From Nesterenkonia marinintestina (lineage in GTDB: Bacteria > Actinomycetota > Actinomycetes > Actinomycetales > Micrococcaceae), in assembly GCF_025420485.1 (NCBI RefSeq), contig NZ_JAOEFD010000006.1, positions 99,675 through 163,674 on the forward strand: a stretch of DNA of 64,000 nucleotides, written 5' to 3'. A program made the translations under genes and the position numbers. This document shows, piece after piece, positions 17,258 through 25,831 of this stretch. The notes beneath the pieces are model-generated. The model was not told where the DNA came from. It saw nothing but the letters and a program-made list of their open reading frames with translations, and did no database searches. Numbering within the stretch: the first letter of the stretch is position 1; each line of letters opens with the position of its first letter.

Positions 17258-17965
17258 GTGCTCCTCGCGATCGACTCCTCCGCCGGCGCCTCCGCCGCTG
17301 TCCTGGATGCCGGGACGGCCGTCGGGTCCTGGCGCACCGACGCGACGACCACCCACGCCGAGGTGCTGGCCACCGGCGTGCAGGAGGTCCTCGCGCAGGC
17401 CGAGCTCGAGCCCACGGCCCCGCAGCGACCCGCCGGGCGGACCGGTCAGGGTCTGGAGGCCGTCGTCGTCGGCGTCGGCCCGGGACCGTTCACCGGGCTG
17501 CGGGTGGGACTGGTCCTCGCCCACGCCCTGGCGGAGGTCTGGTCGCTGCCGCTGCACGGAGTCTCCGGCCTGGACGGCCTGGCCCTCCGCGCCGTGGAAC
17601 AGGCACTCGTCGACACGGACCGTGACTTCCAGGTGGCGGTGGACGCCCGTCGCCGCGAGGTCTACTCCGCCCGATATCGCGCGGGCGACGACTCCGAGGA
17701 TCCCGGGAGCTCCGGCGTCGTACGGCTCGGTGCGCCGCAGGTCGGCCCCGCCCACGAGCTCCCCGACCTGGCGGTGATCGGTGTGGGCGCCGAGCTCTAC
17801 CCCGACAGCCTGACCCCGGTCCCCGGCACCGAGACCTGGACCGCCGACGCCGTGGAGCTCGGTCGGCTCGCCGCCCATCCGGTCCACCGACTCGACCCCC
17901 GCCCCCTCTATCTGCGGGACTCCGACGCGAAGGTCCCCGCTCCCCGGAAGCGGGCACAGCCGTGA
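17258..17965 (+). CDS. tsaB: tRNA t6A biosynthesis protein TsaB
   Basis: Inactive ASKHA-fold partner that dimerises with TsaD in t6A synthesis. The GTG start at 17258 gives 235 residues beginning VLLAIDSSAGASAAVL, the expected first beta strand; GVGPGPFTGLRVGLVLA and LDGLALRA are TsaB-type motifs. TACCAT (17246-17251) lies 6 bases upstream, so the transcript is probably leaderless; the GGAGGG directly abutting the start is too close to act as a normal Shine-Dalgarno. The C-terminal RLDPRPLYLRDSDAK is typical. The stop overlaps the rimI GTG by 4 bases. Confidence 0.95.
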   Translation: MLLAIDSSAGASAAVLDAGTAVGSWRTDATTTHAEVLATGVQEVLAQAELEPTAPQRPAGRTGQGLEAVVVGVGPGPFTGLRVGLVLAHALAEVWSLPLHGVSGLDGLALRAVEQALVDTDRDFQVAVDARRREVYSARYRAGDDSEDPGSSGVVRLGAPQVGPAHELPDLAVIGVGAELYPDSLTPVPGTETWTADAVELGRLAAHPVHRLDPRPLYLRDSDAKVPAPRKRAQP

Positions 17966-18582
17966 GCGGCGGCGAGGCGGCCCGGGATGAGGGGGTCTGC
18001 GCCGCGGACGGGAGCGCGGTCACCGTGCGGGAGATGACCGAGGAGGACGTGCCTGCGGTGGCCGCCCTGGAGCAGGTGCTGTTCCCCGTCGACGCCTGGC
18101 CCGAGCGCTTCTTCCGCCAGGAGCTCTCCCAGACCGGGACCCGCCGGTACTGGGTCGCCGAGGGCGCCGTGCAAGAAAGCGCCGTGCAAGAAGGCGCCGT
18201 GCAAGAAGGCGCCGTGCAAGAAGGCACCCCTCACGACGGCGCCGCGCAGCTGCTCGGCTACGTGGGCCTGATGTGCGTGCCTCCCTTCGCCGACGTCCAG
18301 ACCCTCGCCGTGGCCCGGGCCGGCCGGCGCCGCGGTCTGGGGCGACTCCTGCTGCGCACACTGATCGAGGAGGGACGTGACCGCGGCGCCGAGCAGGTGC
18401 TCCTCGAGGTCCGCATCGACAACCACGGTGCCCAGCACCTCTACCGAGGGGAGGGGTTCTCCGTGATCCACACCCGCCGGGGCTACTACCGCGACGGCTG
18501 CGACGCGCTGATCATGCGTCTGCCGCTGGCCGACCTCGAGGCCCCCACCAGCGCGAGCCGACTGAGGAGCCCAGACGCATGA
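17962..18582 (+). CDS. rimI: Ribosomal protein alanine N-acetyltransferase-like GNAT RimI
   Basis: GNAT-fold acetyltransferase, predicted to acetylate protein N-termini such as S18. The 206 residues have [16 protein letters not shown] at the N-terminus, the acetyl-CoA loop [13 protein letters not shown] and [21 protein letters not shown]. Between strands (after RYWVAEG) is an unusual insertion with AVQEG repeated four times, encoded by a 15-bp tandem repeat. The typical family length is 150-165, so the insertion explains part of the excess. The start is GTG 17962 overlapping tsaB; the end overlaps tsaD (ATGA). The position inside tsaB-rimI-tsaD is classical. Confidence 0.93.
   Translation: MSGGEAARDEGVCAADGSAVTVREMTEEDVPAVAALEQVLFPVDAWPERFFRQELSQTGTRRYWVAEGAVQESAVQEGAVQEGAVQEGTPHDGAAQLLGYVGLMCVPPFADVQTLAVARAGRRRGLGRLLLRTLIEEGRDRGAEQVLLEVRIDNHGAQHLYRGEGFSVIHTRRGYYRDGCDALIMRLPLADLEAPTSASRLRSPDA
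18166..18225 (+). repeat. 15-bp in-frame tandem repeat within rimI
   Basis: Four head-to-tail copies of GCCGTGCAAGAAGGC at 18166-18180, 18181-18195, 18196-18210 and 18211-18225; the first differs at one base (AGC for GGC at the end). Each copy encodes AVQEG (AVQES in the first). Near-identity at the DNA level means recent expansion and possible length variation between strains. Confidence 0.95.
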
Positions 18583-19685
18583 GCACCCCGACGGCGAGCC
18601 CCGCCGGAGCCCGCGGCCCCCTCGTCCTGGGCATCGAGACCTCCTGCGACGAGACCGGCATCGGCATCGTCCGCGGCACCGATCTGCTGGCGAACACCGT
18701 CTCCTCCTCCATGGAGCAGCACGCCCGATTCGGCGGGGTCATCCCTGAGATCGCCGCCCGGGCCCACCTCGAGGCCTTCGTCCCCACGCTGCGCGAAGCC
18801 CTGCAGACCGCCGGGGTGACCGTCGAAGAGCTCGACGCCGTCGCGGTGACCTCCGGTCCGGGGCTCGCCGGTGCTCTGATGGTCGGCCTGTCGGCGGCCA
18901 AGGGCCTGGCGCTGGCCGCGGGGAAGCCGCTCTACGGCGTCAACCACCTGGTCGCCCACATCGGGGCGGCGCTGCTCCGGGTCGACGACGGGGAGCCCAC
19001 CGGCCTGCCCGAGCACACCGGCGCGCTGCTGGTCTCCGGAGGGCACACCGAGATCCTGCGCGTCGGCTCGCTGACCGACGACGTCGAACTGCTCGGCTCG
19101 ACCATCGACGACGCCGCCGGGGAGGCCTACGACAAGGTCGCCCGCCTCCTGGACCTCGGGTACCCCGGCGGGCCGAAGGTCGACGCGCTCGCCGCCGACG
19201 GGGACCCGCGGGCCTTCCGCTTCCCGCGGGGGCTGACGCTGCCGAAGTTCGTGGGATCGGCCGAGGAGCCGGGCAGGCACCGGCACGACTGGTCGTTCTC
19301 CGGGCTGAAGACCGCCGTGTCCCGGGCGGTGAAGCAGTTCGAACGTGCCGGAGAACCGGTGCCCCGGGCCGACATCGCCGCGAGCTTCCAGGAGGCCGTG
19401 GTGGACGTGCTCACCTCCAAGGCGGTCAGAGCCGCCCGAGAGCACGGGCTGAACACCCTGCTGCTGGGCGGAGGAGTGGCGGCCAACCGACGCCTGCGCG
19501 CCCTCCTGGCCGAACGCTGCGCCGAGGCCGGGATCGACCTGCGCATCCCGCCGGTGAGCCTGTGCACCGACAACGGCGCCATGGTGGCCGCCCTCGGTGC
19601 TCAGCTGGTCGTCGCCGGAGCCGCGCCGTCGTCGCCGGACGTCCCGGCCGACTCCTCCCAGCCGGTGGAGCGGATCACGGCCTGA
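18579..19685 (+). CDS. tsaD: tRNA N6-adenosine threonylcarbamoyltransferase
   Basis: Catalytic subunit that transfers threonylcarbamoyl to A37 of tRNA. The 368 residues have the N-terminal [14 protein letters not shown], metal ligands His123 and His127 in [16 protein letters not shown], and [12 protein letters not shown] with the third metal ligand Asp. It is translationally coupled to rimI (ATGA overlap). The last 11 bases overlap the end of the convergent ligase gene, so no terminator fits between them. Confidence 0.98.
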   Translation: MSTPTASPAGARGPLVLGIETSCDETGIGIVRGTDLLANTVSSSMEQHARFGGVIPEIAARAHLEAFVPTLREALQTAGVTVEELDAVAVTSGPGLAGALMVGLSAAKGLALAAGKPLYGVNHLVAHIGAALLRVDDGEPTGLPEHTGALLVSGGHTEILRVGSLTDDVELLGSTIDDAAGEAYDKVARLLDLGYPGGPKVDALAADGDPRAFRFPRGLTLPKFVGSAEEPGRHRHDWSFSGLKTAVSRAVKQFERAGEPVPRADIAASFQEAVVDVLTSKAVRAAREHGLNTLLLGGGVAANRRLRALLAERCAEAGIDLRIPPVSLCTDNGAMVAALGAQLVVAGAAPSSPDVPADSSQPVERITA

Positions 19686-20868
19686 GCCGGAAGTCACCGG
19701 CAGGGGGTCCGACCAGCTCCCCGAGGATCGATCGACGGGTCCGCTCGGTGGAGTCGAGCACCACCTCGCGCAGATCCCCGTCGTGCGCCTCAGCGACCCG
19801 GCGCTGCCGCTGATACCCGACCTCGCCGCCCATCATGTCCCGCACGGAGGCCAGCTCGGCCTCGCAGCCCAGCCGTTCGGCGGTCGGCGCCAGCTCCTCG
19901 AGGAGCTGGTCCAGGTGGTCGGTCACCAGCATCTCGTCGCCGTCGGCGTTGAGGATGATGATCGCGTCCATCCCGTAGCGGGCGGCCCGCCACTTGTTCT
20001 CCTGGGCGTACCACTGCGGCATCCGCGGGGTCTCGCGGCCGGCCTCGAGGTCCTCGACGGTGCGGTGGACCAGGCACTGGGTCAGTGCGGCGACCGCCCC
20101 GATCTCCTCGACGGTGGCCAGGCCGTCGGCGATCCGCATCTCCACCGTGCCCAGCCGCGGGACCGGGCGCACGTCCCAGCGCACCTCGGTGACGTCGTCG
20201 ATCACACCGGTGCGCAGCATGTCGCGCACGTAGGTCTCGAAGCCCGCCCAGTCGGAGATCCCGAACGGCAGGCCCGCCGTCGGCAGCTGCTGGAACATCA
20301 GGGCCCGCTGCGAGGCGTAGCCGGTGTCCTCCCCGGACCAGAACGGGGAGGAGGCCGTCAGCGCCTGGAAATGCGGGTGATAGACGGTCAGGGCGTGCAT
20401 CGCCGGCACCGCGTACTCACGCCGTTCGAGCCCCACATGGACGTGCACGCCGTAGATCACCATCTGGCGGCCCCACCACTGGGTGCGTCGGATCAGCTCC
20501 GCGTACCGCTCCTTGTCGGTGACCGGCTGCTCGCGCGGGGGTGCGAACGGGTGCGAGCCCTGGGAGTACAGGTCCACCTCCAGCGGTCGGCAGGTCTCCA
20601 GGACCAGTCGTGAGACCTCGCGCAGCTGGTCGACCCCCTCGCCCACGCTGCGGCACACATCGGTGATGACCTCGACCGTGTTGGTCAGCAGCTCCTGCTT
20701 CACGAAGGGGTGCTCATCCTCGGGTCCGCAGGAGGGCTCGGCCTCTCGGCAGGCCTCGAGGACGCGGTCGGCCACGGAGCGGAGGTCGCCGGTGTGGGCG
20801 TCGACCAGCGCCAGCTCCCACTCGAGGCCGAGTGTGGAGCGACCCGATCGGGCGAAGGGAAGATCCAT
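19675..20868 (-). CDS. Carboxylate-amine ligase, GCS2 (YbdK/EgtA-like) family
   Basis: ATP-dependent ligase of the glutamate-cysteine ligase type 2 family; would join the glutamate gamma-carboxyl to cysteine or another amine. The 397 residues contain [35 protein letters not shown] (family histidines), [15 protein letters not shown] and [14 protein letters not shown]. The start is ATG 20868 with GGAG 5 bases upstream. Actinobacteria use such genes for weak gamma-glutamylcysteine synthesis although mycothiol is their main thiol; the real substrate is not determined by the sequence. It is convergent with tsaD, with an 11-base 3' overlap, and divergent from the GH3 lipoprotein gene. Confidence 0.9.
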   Translation of the reverse strand: MDLPFARSGRSTLGLEWELALVDAHTGDLRSVADRVLEACREAEPSCGPEDEHPFVKQELLTNTVEVITDVCRSVGEGVDQLREVSRLVLETCRPLEVDLYSQGSHPFAPPREQPVTDKERYAELIRRTQWWGRQMVIYGVHVHVGLERREYAVPAMHALTVYHPHFQALTASSPFWSGEDTGYASQRALMFQQLPTAGLPFGISDWAGFETYVRDMLRTGVIDDVTEVRWDVRPVPRLGTVEMRIADGLATVEEIGAVAALTQCLVHRTVEDLEAGRETPRMPQWYAQENKWRAARYGMDAIIILNADGDEMLVTDHLDQLLEELAPTAERLGCEAELASVRDMMGGEVGYQRQRRVAEAHDGDLREVVLDSTERTRRSILGELVGPPAGDFRLRP

Positions 20869-21022
20869 AGGGTCTCCTCGGGAGGACGGTGAGCAGTCTC
20901 GCTGCGGTGTCGGTGCGGTGTCGGTGCGGTGGCGCTGCGCGTCGTCGGAACGTCGACGTCGGAGAGTTCAGGATACTGCGAGGTCAGCCTCTTCCCCTCA
21001 TGCGGGGGCTAGTCTGTACCGC

Positions 21023-22807
21023 ATGTCGACGACTCCCCAGACTTCGCGGCCGCTCCGTCTCCGGCTGCTCGCCGCCGCCTCCGTGCTCCTGCTCACCGCC
21101 TGCGGCACCGGCGGCGCCGGCGATGACGACGACGGTTCCGACCAGCAGGACGGCGCCGACCAGGGCGAGGGGCAGAACGACGAGGGCGACGGTGACGGCG
21201 AGGACGACGGCGAGGACGACGGCGGCGGTGACGATGCCCAGCGGGAGGCCGAGGCGGCCGCCGCGCTCGCCGGCCCCTCGCAGGACCACCGCGACGAGGC
21301 GGAGGATCTGGTCGCGGAGATGTCGCTGCGGGAGAAGGCCGGACAGGTGATCGTCGGCGAGTACTCCGGCACGGACGCCTCACAGATGGCGCAGCTCATC
21401 GAGGACCTGCACCTCGGCGGAGCCATCGTCATGGGCGAGAACGTCCCCACCCGGGACGGGCAGGCCGACCTCGACGCGCTCGCCGCGGAGATCGACGCGA
21501 TGCAGGAGGCCGCCTCGGACCGGGGCTACCCCGCGGTCGTCTCGGTCGACCAGGAGGGCGGACTGGTGACCCGCATAGGCCAGCCGCTCACCGAGTGGCC
21601 CACGCCGATGGCCTACGGGGCCGGAGCCCAAGGCTCCTCGGAGGACGCGGGTGAGGAACAGACGCGCGCGGGACATGCGGCGATGGGCGCGGACCTCGCC
21701 GAGCTCGGATTCACTGTGGACTTCGCCCCGAACGGCGACGTCACCGTCGGAGTCGAGGACCCCACGATCGGCACCCGCTCCTTCGGCTCCGACGCCGACT
21801 CCGTCACCGAGCTGAGCATGGCCGGACTGCGCGGACTGGCGGAGGCCGGCGTCGCAGGGTCGATGAAGCACTTCCCGGGGCACGGATCCGTCGACGAGGA
21901 TTCGCACGACACGCTGCCGATCCAGGAGAAGACCCTGGATCAGCTGTGGGACGAGGACTGGGTGCCGTTCCGTGAGGCGGCCGAGGAGGGGGCTCCGATG
22001 GTGATGGTCGGTCACCTGGAGGTCCCCGCGCTCGAAGACGGCGTGCCGTCGTCGCTGTCCTCGGCCACCTATTCGCAGCTGCGCGGTCTCGGCTTCGACG
22101 GCGTCGTGGTCACCGATGCGCTCAATATGGGGGCCGTCGTGCAGCAGCACGGTGCCGACGGGGCGCCGGTGCAGGCTCTCGCCGCGGGGGCGGATCTGCT
22201 GCTCATGCCCTCCGACGTCCGTGGGGCCCACGAGTCGATCGTCGCGGCCGTCGACTCCGGGGAGCTGGAGGAGGAGCGCCTCGATCAGGCCGCCGAGCGC
22301 GTCGTCGCGATGATGCTCTGGCAGCGGGACCTGGCCGCCGGCGAGCTCGCCGCCGGTCCGGGAACCGGGGTCGATGCGGACGCCGAGGAGGCGACCGATC
22401 CTCCGGAGGATCTCAGCCGCCGGATCAGCGGTGATGCGGTCACCCTGGTCGAGGGGGAGTGCGAGGCGGAGCTCGTCGACGACGGCATACAGATCGTCGG
22501 AGGAGATGAGACGGACAGGTCCCGCCTCAGCGCCGCCGCTGAGGACGCCGGGGTCGACGTCGGAGACTCGGGCACGGTGGTCCGGCTCCTCGGCGGTTCC
22601 CGCGGCGAACCCGGAGGGGACGTCGCCGTCGCCCTCGACCGACCGGAGGCGCTGGCGGATTCGGACGCCGAGACGCAGATCGCGCTCTACGGGCGCACGG
22701 AGGAGTCCTTCGAGGTGCTGGTCGACGTGCTCGAGGGCGGCGTCGCTCCGGGTGCGCTGCCGACGCCGGCGGGCGGGTATGCCTCGGGGTTCTCCCGATG
22801 CCGCTGA
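21023..22807 (+). CDS. Lipoprotein glycoside hydrolase family 3 (beta-N-acetylhexosaminidase-like)
   Basis: Predicted surface-anchored glycosidase of GH3, NagZ-like, acting on N-acetylglucosamine-containing glycans such as muropeptides. The signal peptide has lipobox LLTAC at about residues 24-28, followed by a strongly acidic Asp/Glu/Gly linker (about 29-75). The GH3 domain shows VSVDQEGGLVTRI, the KHFPGHG motif with a downstream Asp-His dyad (GSVDEDSHD), and nucleophile Asp365 in VVVTDALNMG. The start is ATG 21023, 7 bases after TAGTCT (21010-21015), so leaderless. About 200 C-terminal residues beyond the barrel are poorly conserved. Cytosolic NagZ enzymes recycle walls; export suggests an extracellular role. 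Confidence 0.92.
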   Translation: MSTTPQTSRPLRLRLLAAASVLLLTACGTGGAGDDDDGSDQQDGADQGEGQNDEGDGDGEDDGEDDGGGDDAQREAEAAAALAGPSQDHRDEAEDLVAEMSLREKAGQVIVGEYSGTDASQMAQLIEDLHLGGAIVMGENVPTRDGQADLDALAAEIDAMQEAASDRGYPAVVSVDQEGGLVTRIGQPLTEWPTPMAYGAGAQGSSEDAGEEQTRAGHAAMGADLAELGFTVDFAPNGDVTVGVEDPTIGTRSFGSDADSVTELSMAGLRGLAEAGVAGSMKHFPGHGSVDEDSHDTLPIQEKTLDQLWDEDWVPFREAAEEGAPMVMVGHLEVPALEDGVPSSLSSATYSQLRGLGFDGVVVTDALNMGAVVQQHGADGAPVQALAAGADLLLMPSDVRGAHESIVAAVDSGELEEERLDQAAERVVAMMLWQRDLAAGELAAGPGTGVDADAEEATDPPEDLSRRISGDAVTLVEGECEAELVDDGIQIVGGDETDRSRLSAAAEDAGVDVGDSGTVVRLLGGSRGEPGGDVAVALDRPEALADSDAETQIALYGRTEESFEVLVDVLEGGVAPGALPTPAGGYASGFSRCR

Positions 22808-22828
22808 GGTGATGTCCGTCACCCGCAG

Positions 22829-22857
22829 TTGATTAGCGAACAGCGATGTTGTTTAAT
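22829..22857 (+). promoter_or_regulatory. Intergenic promoter TTGATT-17-TTTAAT
   Basis: TTGATT (22829-22834) and TTTAAT (22852-22857) are exactly 17 bases apart in a locally AT-rich patch between the GH3 gene and the convergent methyltransferase gene. No convincing coding sequence follows it. Confidence 0.5.
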
Positions 22858-22863
22858 TGCATC

Positions 22864-23044
22864 AGGTCGACCTGAAGGTGGGCGTCGGTCGATGGACCGA
22901 CCCCCTCATCCTCCTCGTCGCCGGCAGATCCTCCGACCGACGGGTGCGAACGCGGTCGGGGGACCAGGCACAGCGATCTGTGCCGCTCTTGGGTGCGATA
23001 AGTGAATACGGGAAGCGGCGGGGCCCGGTGCGAGGCCCCGCCGC
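22864..23044 (+). ncRNA. Candidate small RNA of about 180 nt
   Basis: Predicted to run from the start point of the promoter at 22829-22857 to the GC-rich hairpin at 23015-23044. Internal hairpins are GTCGGTC/GACCGAC around GATG near 22886-22903, and the palindrome AGGTCGACCT near 22864. A TTG-initiated frame through it translates to a low-quality Arg/His-rich peptide that runs into the tandem repeats, so I favour a non-coding transcript. This is an inference from promoter, structure and terminator only. Confidence 0.3.
23015..23044. terminator. Hairpin terminator in GH3/methyltransferase gap
   Basis: GCGGCGGGGCC (23015-23025) pairs perfectly with GGCCCCGCCGC (23034-23044) over an 8-nt loop. 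There is no U-tract. It lies between convergent genes. Confidence 0.6.
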
Positions 23045-23053
23045 ACTCGTATA

Positions 23054-23110
23054 CAGGCACCGCTGCAGTCACCGCTGCAGTCACCGCTGCAGGCACTGCT
23101 GCAGGCACCG
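23054..23110. repeat. 12-bp tandem repeat
   Basis: About 4.7 copies of CAGGCACCGCTG (variants CAGTCACCGCTG and CAGGCACTGCTG) run head to tail at 23054-23110, 37 bases before the 3' end of the methyltransferase gene. The unit contains a CTGCAG palindrome at each junction. Non-coding. Confidence 0.9.
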
Positions 23111-23146
23111 CCCTGAGCCGTCGTCGCGGACCGTCGGCTCAGCGGT

Positions 23147-24439
23147 TCAGCCGTTCAGCGGCTCAGCCACGACGGCGACGCGCTCCTCGCCCAGCCGGGT
23201 GAGGATCAGGGTGCGGGAGACGCCCTCCGCCGGCCGTCGCCGGGCGGAGCCCAGGATCTGGGTGCGCAGCTGCTCCGGTGCGACGTCGACCCCGCGCTTC
23301 TTGATCTCCAGCCGCGACACCCCGTGTTCCGCGGCCCAGCGTTTCAGCCGCTTCACCGAGAACGGCAGGCGCTCCAGGATCCGGTAGCCGCGGGCCAGGC
23401 CCACGGCCTCCTCCGGCACCGGTGCCCCTTCGGGCGCGCAGAAGTAGGCGATGTGCTCATCGAGGATCCGGCCGCCGCAGAGTTCGGCGCATTCGGCCAC
23501 CAGTCCTGCACGGATCACCGCGCCGTCGGGCTCCCAGATGATGCCGGTCAGGCCCTCGACGCCGGTGGGCCGGTGCGCCGGCTCGGCGCCGAAGTCGTCC
23601 TCGTCGGTGAGCTGGACCGGCGGCGCGTCCCGGCGCAGCACGGTCGCCGCCCGCCGGACGCCCGGGCGGGCGAGGGATCCGAACCACAGGGCGACCTCGA
23701 CGACGTCGCCGTCGACGCTCACCCATTCCGCCTCGCACCCCTCCGGGACGAGTCCGTGGGCGATCCCGGGTCCGAGCTTCACCCCGACCGCCCGCCCCGC
23801 GGCGGCCAGGTCCACCGCCAGGCTCAGCGGCGGGGAGAAGCTCTCGGGGTCGGTCAGGCGGAGTGCCGAGCCCTCGGCGGTCCGCGCGCCGTGGGGATCC
23901 CGGCGGGCCGGGTCCAACCACAGGCCGGTCCGCTGCGCCTCCTCGGTGGGCTGGGTCTCGATGAACTCTTCGGCCGTGGTGTGTCGGACCCGTGCCTCGG
24001 GGAAGGGGGAGAGGTTGACCGTGGCCGCGGCGGCGGTGGTCTCGTCCGCCTCCACAGCGATCACCTGCATCCCCAGCGCCGCGGCCGCCAGGGCGTCGCC
24101 GCCGAGGCCGCAGCCCAGGTCGGCGACCACGGCGACTCCGGCGTCGCGGAACCGTTCGGCGTGCCGGGCCGCCACCGACAGGCGGGTCGCCTGCTGCAGA
24201 CCGTCCTCGGTGAACAGCATCCGGGACGCGAAGTCGCCGAACTTGGCCTCGGCAGCGGCCCGCAGCCGGGACTGGGTCAGCGCCGCCGAGACGGTGTCGG
24301 GCGGATGGCCCTGGCGTCGCAGCCGCTGATTGAGCGTCAGCGACTGCTCGGCGTCGTACGGCGGCAGGCTGTTCAGCATCTCCCACCCCTCCGGTGTCAG
24401 GACGGGGCGGAGGGGAGAGGGTGGGGAGGGGTCGGTCAT
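23147..24439 (-). CDS. Class I SAM-dependent methyltransferase with THUMP-like domain
   Basis: Predicted cytoplasmic methyltransferase of an actinobacterial family with a C-terminal THUMP-like domain; substrate unknown, an RNA being likely by analogy. The 430 residues have an N-terminal helical region (NQRLRRQGHPPDTVSAALTQ), SAM motif I VVADLGCGLGGDALAAA, acidic motif II VIAVEADE, and the catalytic-type LWLDPARRDPHG. The C-terminal region (RFSV-like LPFSVKRLKRW, GVSRLEIKKRGVDV, RTLILTRLG) matches the THUMP-like module. It stands alone, convergent with the GH3 lipoprotein, so context gives no further clue. Confidence 0.85.
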   Translation of the reverse strand: MTDPSPPSPLRPVLTPEGWEMLNSLPPYDAEQSLTLNQRLRRQGHPPDTVSAALTQSRLRAAAEAKFGDFASRMLFTEDGLQQATRLSVAARHAERFRDAGVAVVADLGCGLGGDALAAAALGMQVIAVEADETTAAAATVNLSPFPEARVRHTTAEEFIETQPTEEAQRTGLWLDPARRDPHGARTAEGSALRLTDPESFSPPLSLAVDLAAAGRAVGVKLGPGIAHGLVPEGCEAEWVSVDGDVVEVALWFGSLARPGVRRAATVLRRDAPPVQLTDEDDFGAEPAHRPTGVEGLTGIIWEPDGAVIRAGLVAECAELCGGRILDEHIAYFCAPEGAPVPEEAVGLARGYRILERLPFSVKRLKRWAAEHGVSRLEIKKRGVDVAPEQLRTQILGSARRRPAEGVSRTLILTRLGEERVAVVAEPLNG

Positions 24440-24518
24440 CGGGCTCAGCCTACCGGGGCGCTGGGCCGGCGGATCGGCCGACGGTTCAGGCTCGCGGATC
24501 AGGGCCGACGGCGCCCGG

Positions 24519-25763
24519 TCACAGCACCGCCCAGCCGATGCCGGCCGCCGCGAGCACCACCGCCCAGGCGGGCACCTTCCCGAACTGCAGGGCGAGGAAT
24601 CCGGCGGCGGCGATGCCGGCGGCGATCCATCCGGTCTCCAGCACGCCGGCGGTGAACACCGGGGTGATCAGCGCCGCGGTGAGGATGCCCACCACCCCCG
24701 CGTTCAGGCCGTCCAGCGCGCGGCGTGCCCGCAGGCTCGTGCGCAGCCGCTCCCAGAACGGCAGCGCACCGGCCGTCAGCAGTCCGGCCGGCAGGAAGAT
24801 CGCCACGGTGGCGACGACGGCCCCGAGCAGGCCGCCTCCCTCGGCGGCGGCGCCGAGGAACGTGGCCAGGGTGAACAGCGGGCCGGGCAGGGCCTGGGCG
24901 GCACCGTAGCCGGCGAGGAACTCGTCCTGTCCCAGCATCCCGGTCTGCACGGTCTCGGCCTCCAGCAGCGGCAGCACCACATGTCCGCCGCCGAAGACCA
25001 GCGATCCGGCTCGGTAGAAGACGTCGGCGAGCCGCAGGGACGGGTCGTCGAGGAAGGCGGCGGCCAGGGGGAGCAGCGCCAGCAGAAGGGCGAAGGTGCC
25101 GAGCAGCACGGCCCCGGTGCGCCGTGAGATCCCGCCGCCGAGGGAGTCGAGCTCCTCTGCGTCGGGCGGGTCGGGGCGCAGCACCAGCAGTCCCACCAGA
25201 CCCGCCAGGGCGAGGACCAGGACCTGGGCGGAGGGGTGGGGGACCAGCAGCACCGCGGTCAGGACTGCCGCGGCGACGAGCAGCCGCGGCAGGTCCGGAG
25301 TCAGCGTGCGCCCCATCCCGAGGACCGCGTGGGCGACGACGGCGACGGCGGCGGCCTTCAGCCCGAGCACCCAGCCGGCGTCGGCGAGGTCCCCGGCCTC
25401 GGAGATCCCATAGGCGAAGGCGCCCATGAGCACCGCCGAGGGCAGGGTGAAGGCGACCCATGCGGCCAAGAGCCCTCCGGTCCCGGCGCGGCGCATCCCC
25501 AATGCCATGCCCACCTGGCTGGAGGCCGGCCCGGGGAGGAACTGGCACAGAGCCACCAGGTCTCCGTAGGCCCGCTCGGTGAGCCACCGGCGTCTCTCGA
25601 CGAACGCTTCGCGGAAGTAGCCCAGATGGGCCACCGGGCCGCCGAACGAGGTCAGCCCCAGCCGGAGGAAGACGAGGAACACTTCGAGCACGCCGCCGCG
25701 GCGGTCGTCGTCCCCGGACGACGCGGCGTCGTGCCCGTCATCGGGTGGAGTGTGCTGAGCCAT
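24519..25763 (-). CDS. chrA: Chromate transporter, two-domain CHR family
   Basis: Membrane protein of the CHR superfamily, which exports chromate by proton motive force. The 414 residues are a tandem duplication. The N-terminal half has GGPVAHLGYFREAFVERRRW and CQFLPGPASSQVGMALG; the C-terminal half repeats the pattern as VFGGGHVVLPLLE and QALPGPLFTLATFLGA. About ten membrane segments are visible. The start is ATG 25763. The gap to accBC upstream (68 bases) holds a short palindrome GTTCGGCGAAC but no clear terminator. Substrate could be another oxyanion in uncharacterised members. Confidence 0.92.
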   Translation of the reverse strand: MAQHTPPDDGHDAASSGDDDRRGGVLEVFLVFLRLGLTSFGGPVAHLGYFREAFVERRRWLTERAYGDLVALCQFLPGPASSQVGMALGMRRAGTGGLLAAWVAFTLPSAVLMGAFAYGISEAGDLADAGWVLGLKAAAVAVVAHAVLGMGRTLTPDLPRLLVAAAVLTAVLLVPHPSAQVLVLALAGLVGLLVLRPDPPDAEELDSLGGGISRRTGAVLLGTFALLLALLPLAAAFLDDPSLRLADVFYRAGSLVFGGGHVVLPLLEAETVQTGMLGQDEFLAGYGAAQALPGPLFTLATFLGAAAEGGGLLGAVVATVAIFLPAGLLTAGALPFWERLRTSLRARRALDGLNAGVVGILTAALITPVFTAGVLETGWIAAGIAAAGFLALQFGKVPAWAVVLAAAGIGWAVL

Positions 25764-25831
25764 CGAGAGTCCACACTGCCCGGATCAGGTTAACGTTCGG
25801 CGAACAGCCCGGACCACGGGCGCCGGCCGGA

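Noticed and set aside
18166..18225. CRISPR-like array.
   Set aside because: Units are 15 bp, contiguous without spacers, and in frame within rimI.
25764..25831. ACCTGATCCGG on the minus strand before chrA resembles the 3' half of a TPP riboswitch.
   Set aside because: The upstream CTGAGA half and the closing P1 pairing are missing, only 68 bases are available after the accBC stop, and chrA is not a thiamine gene.
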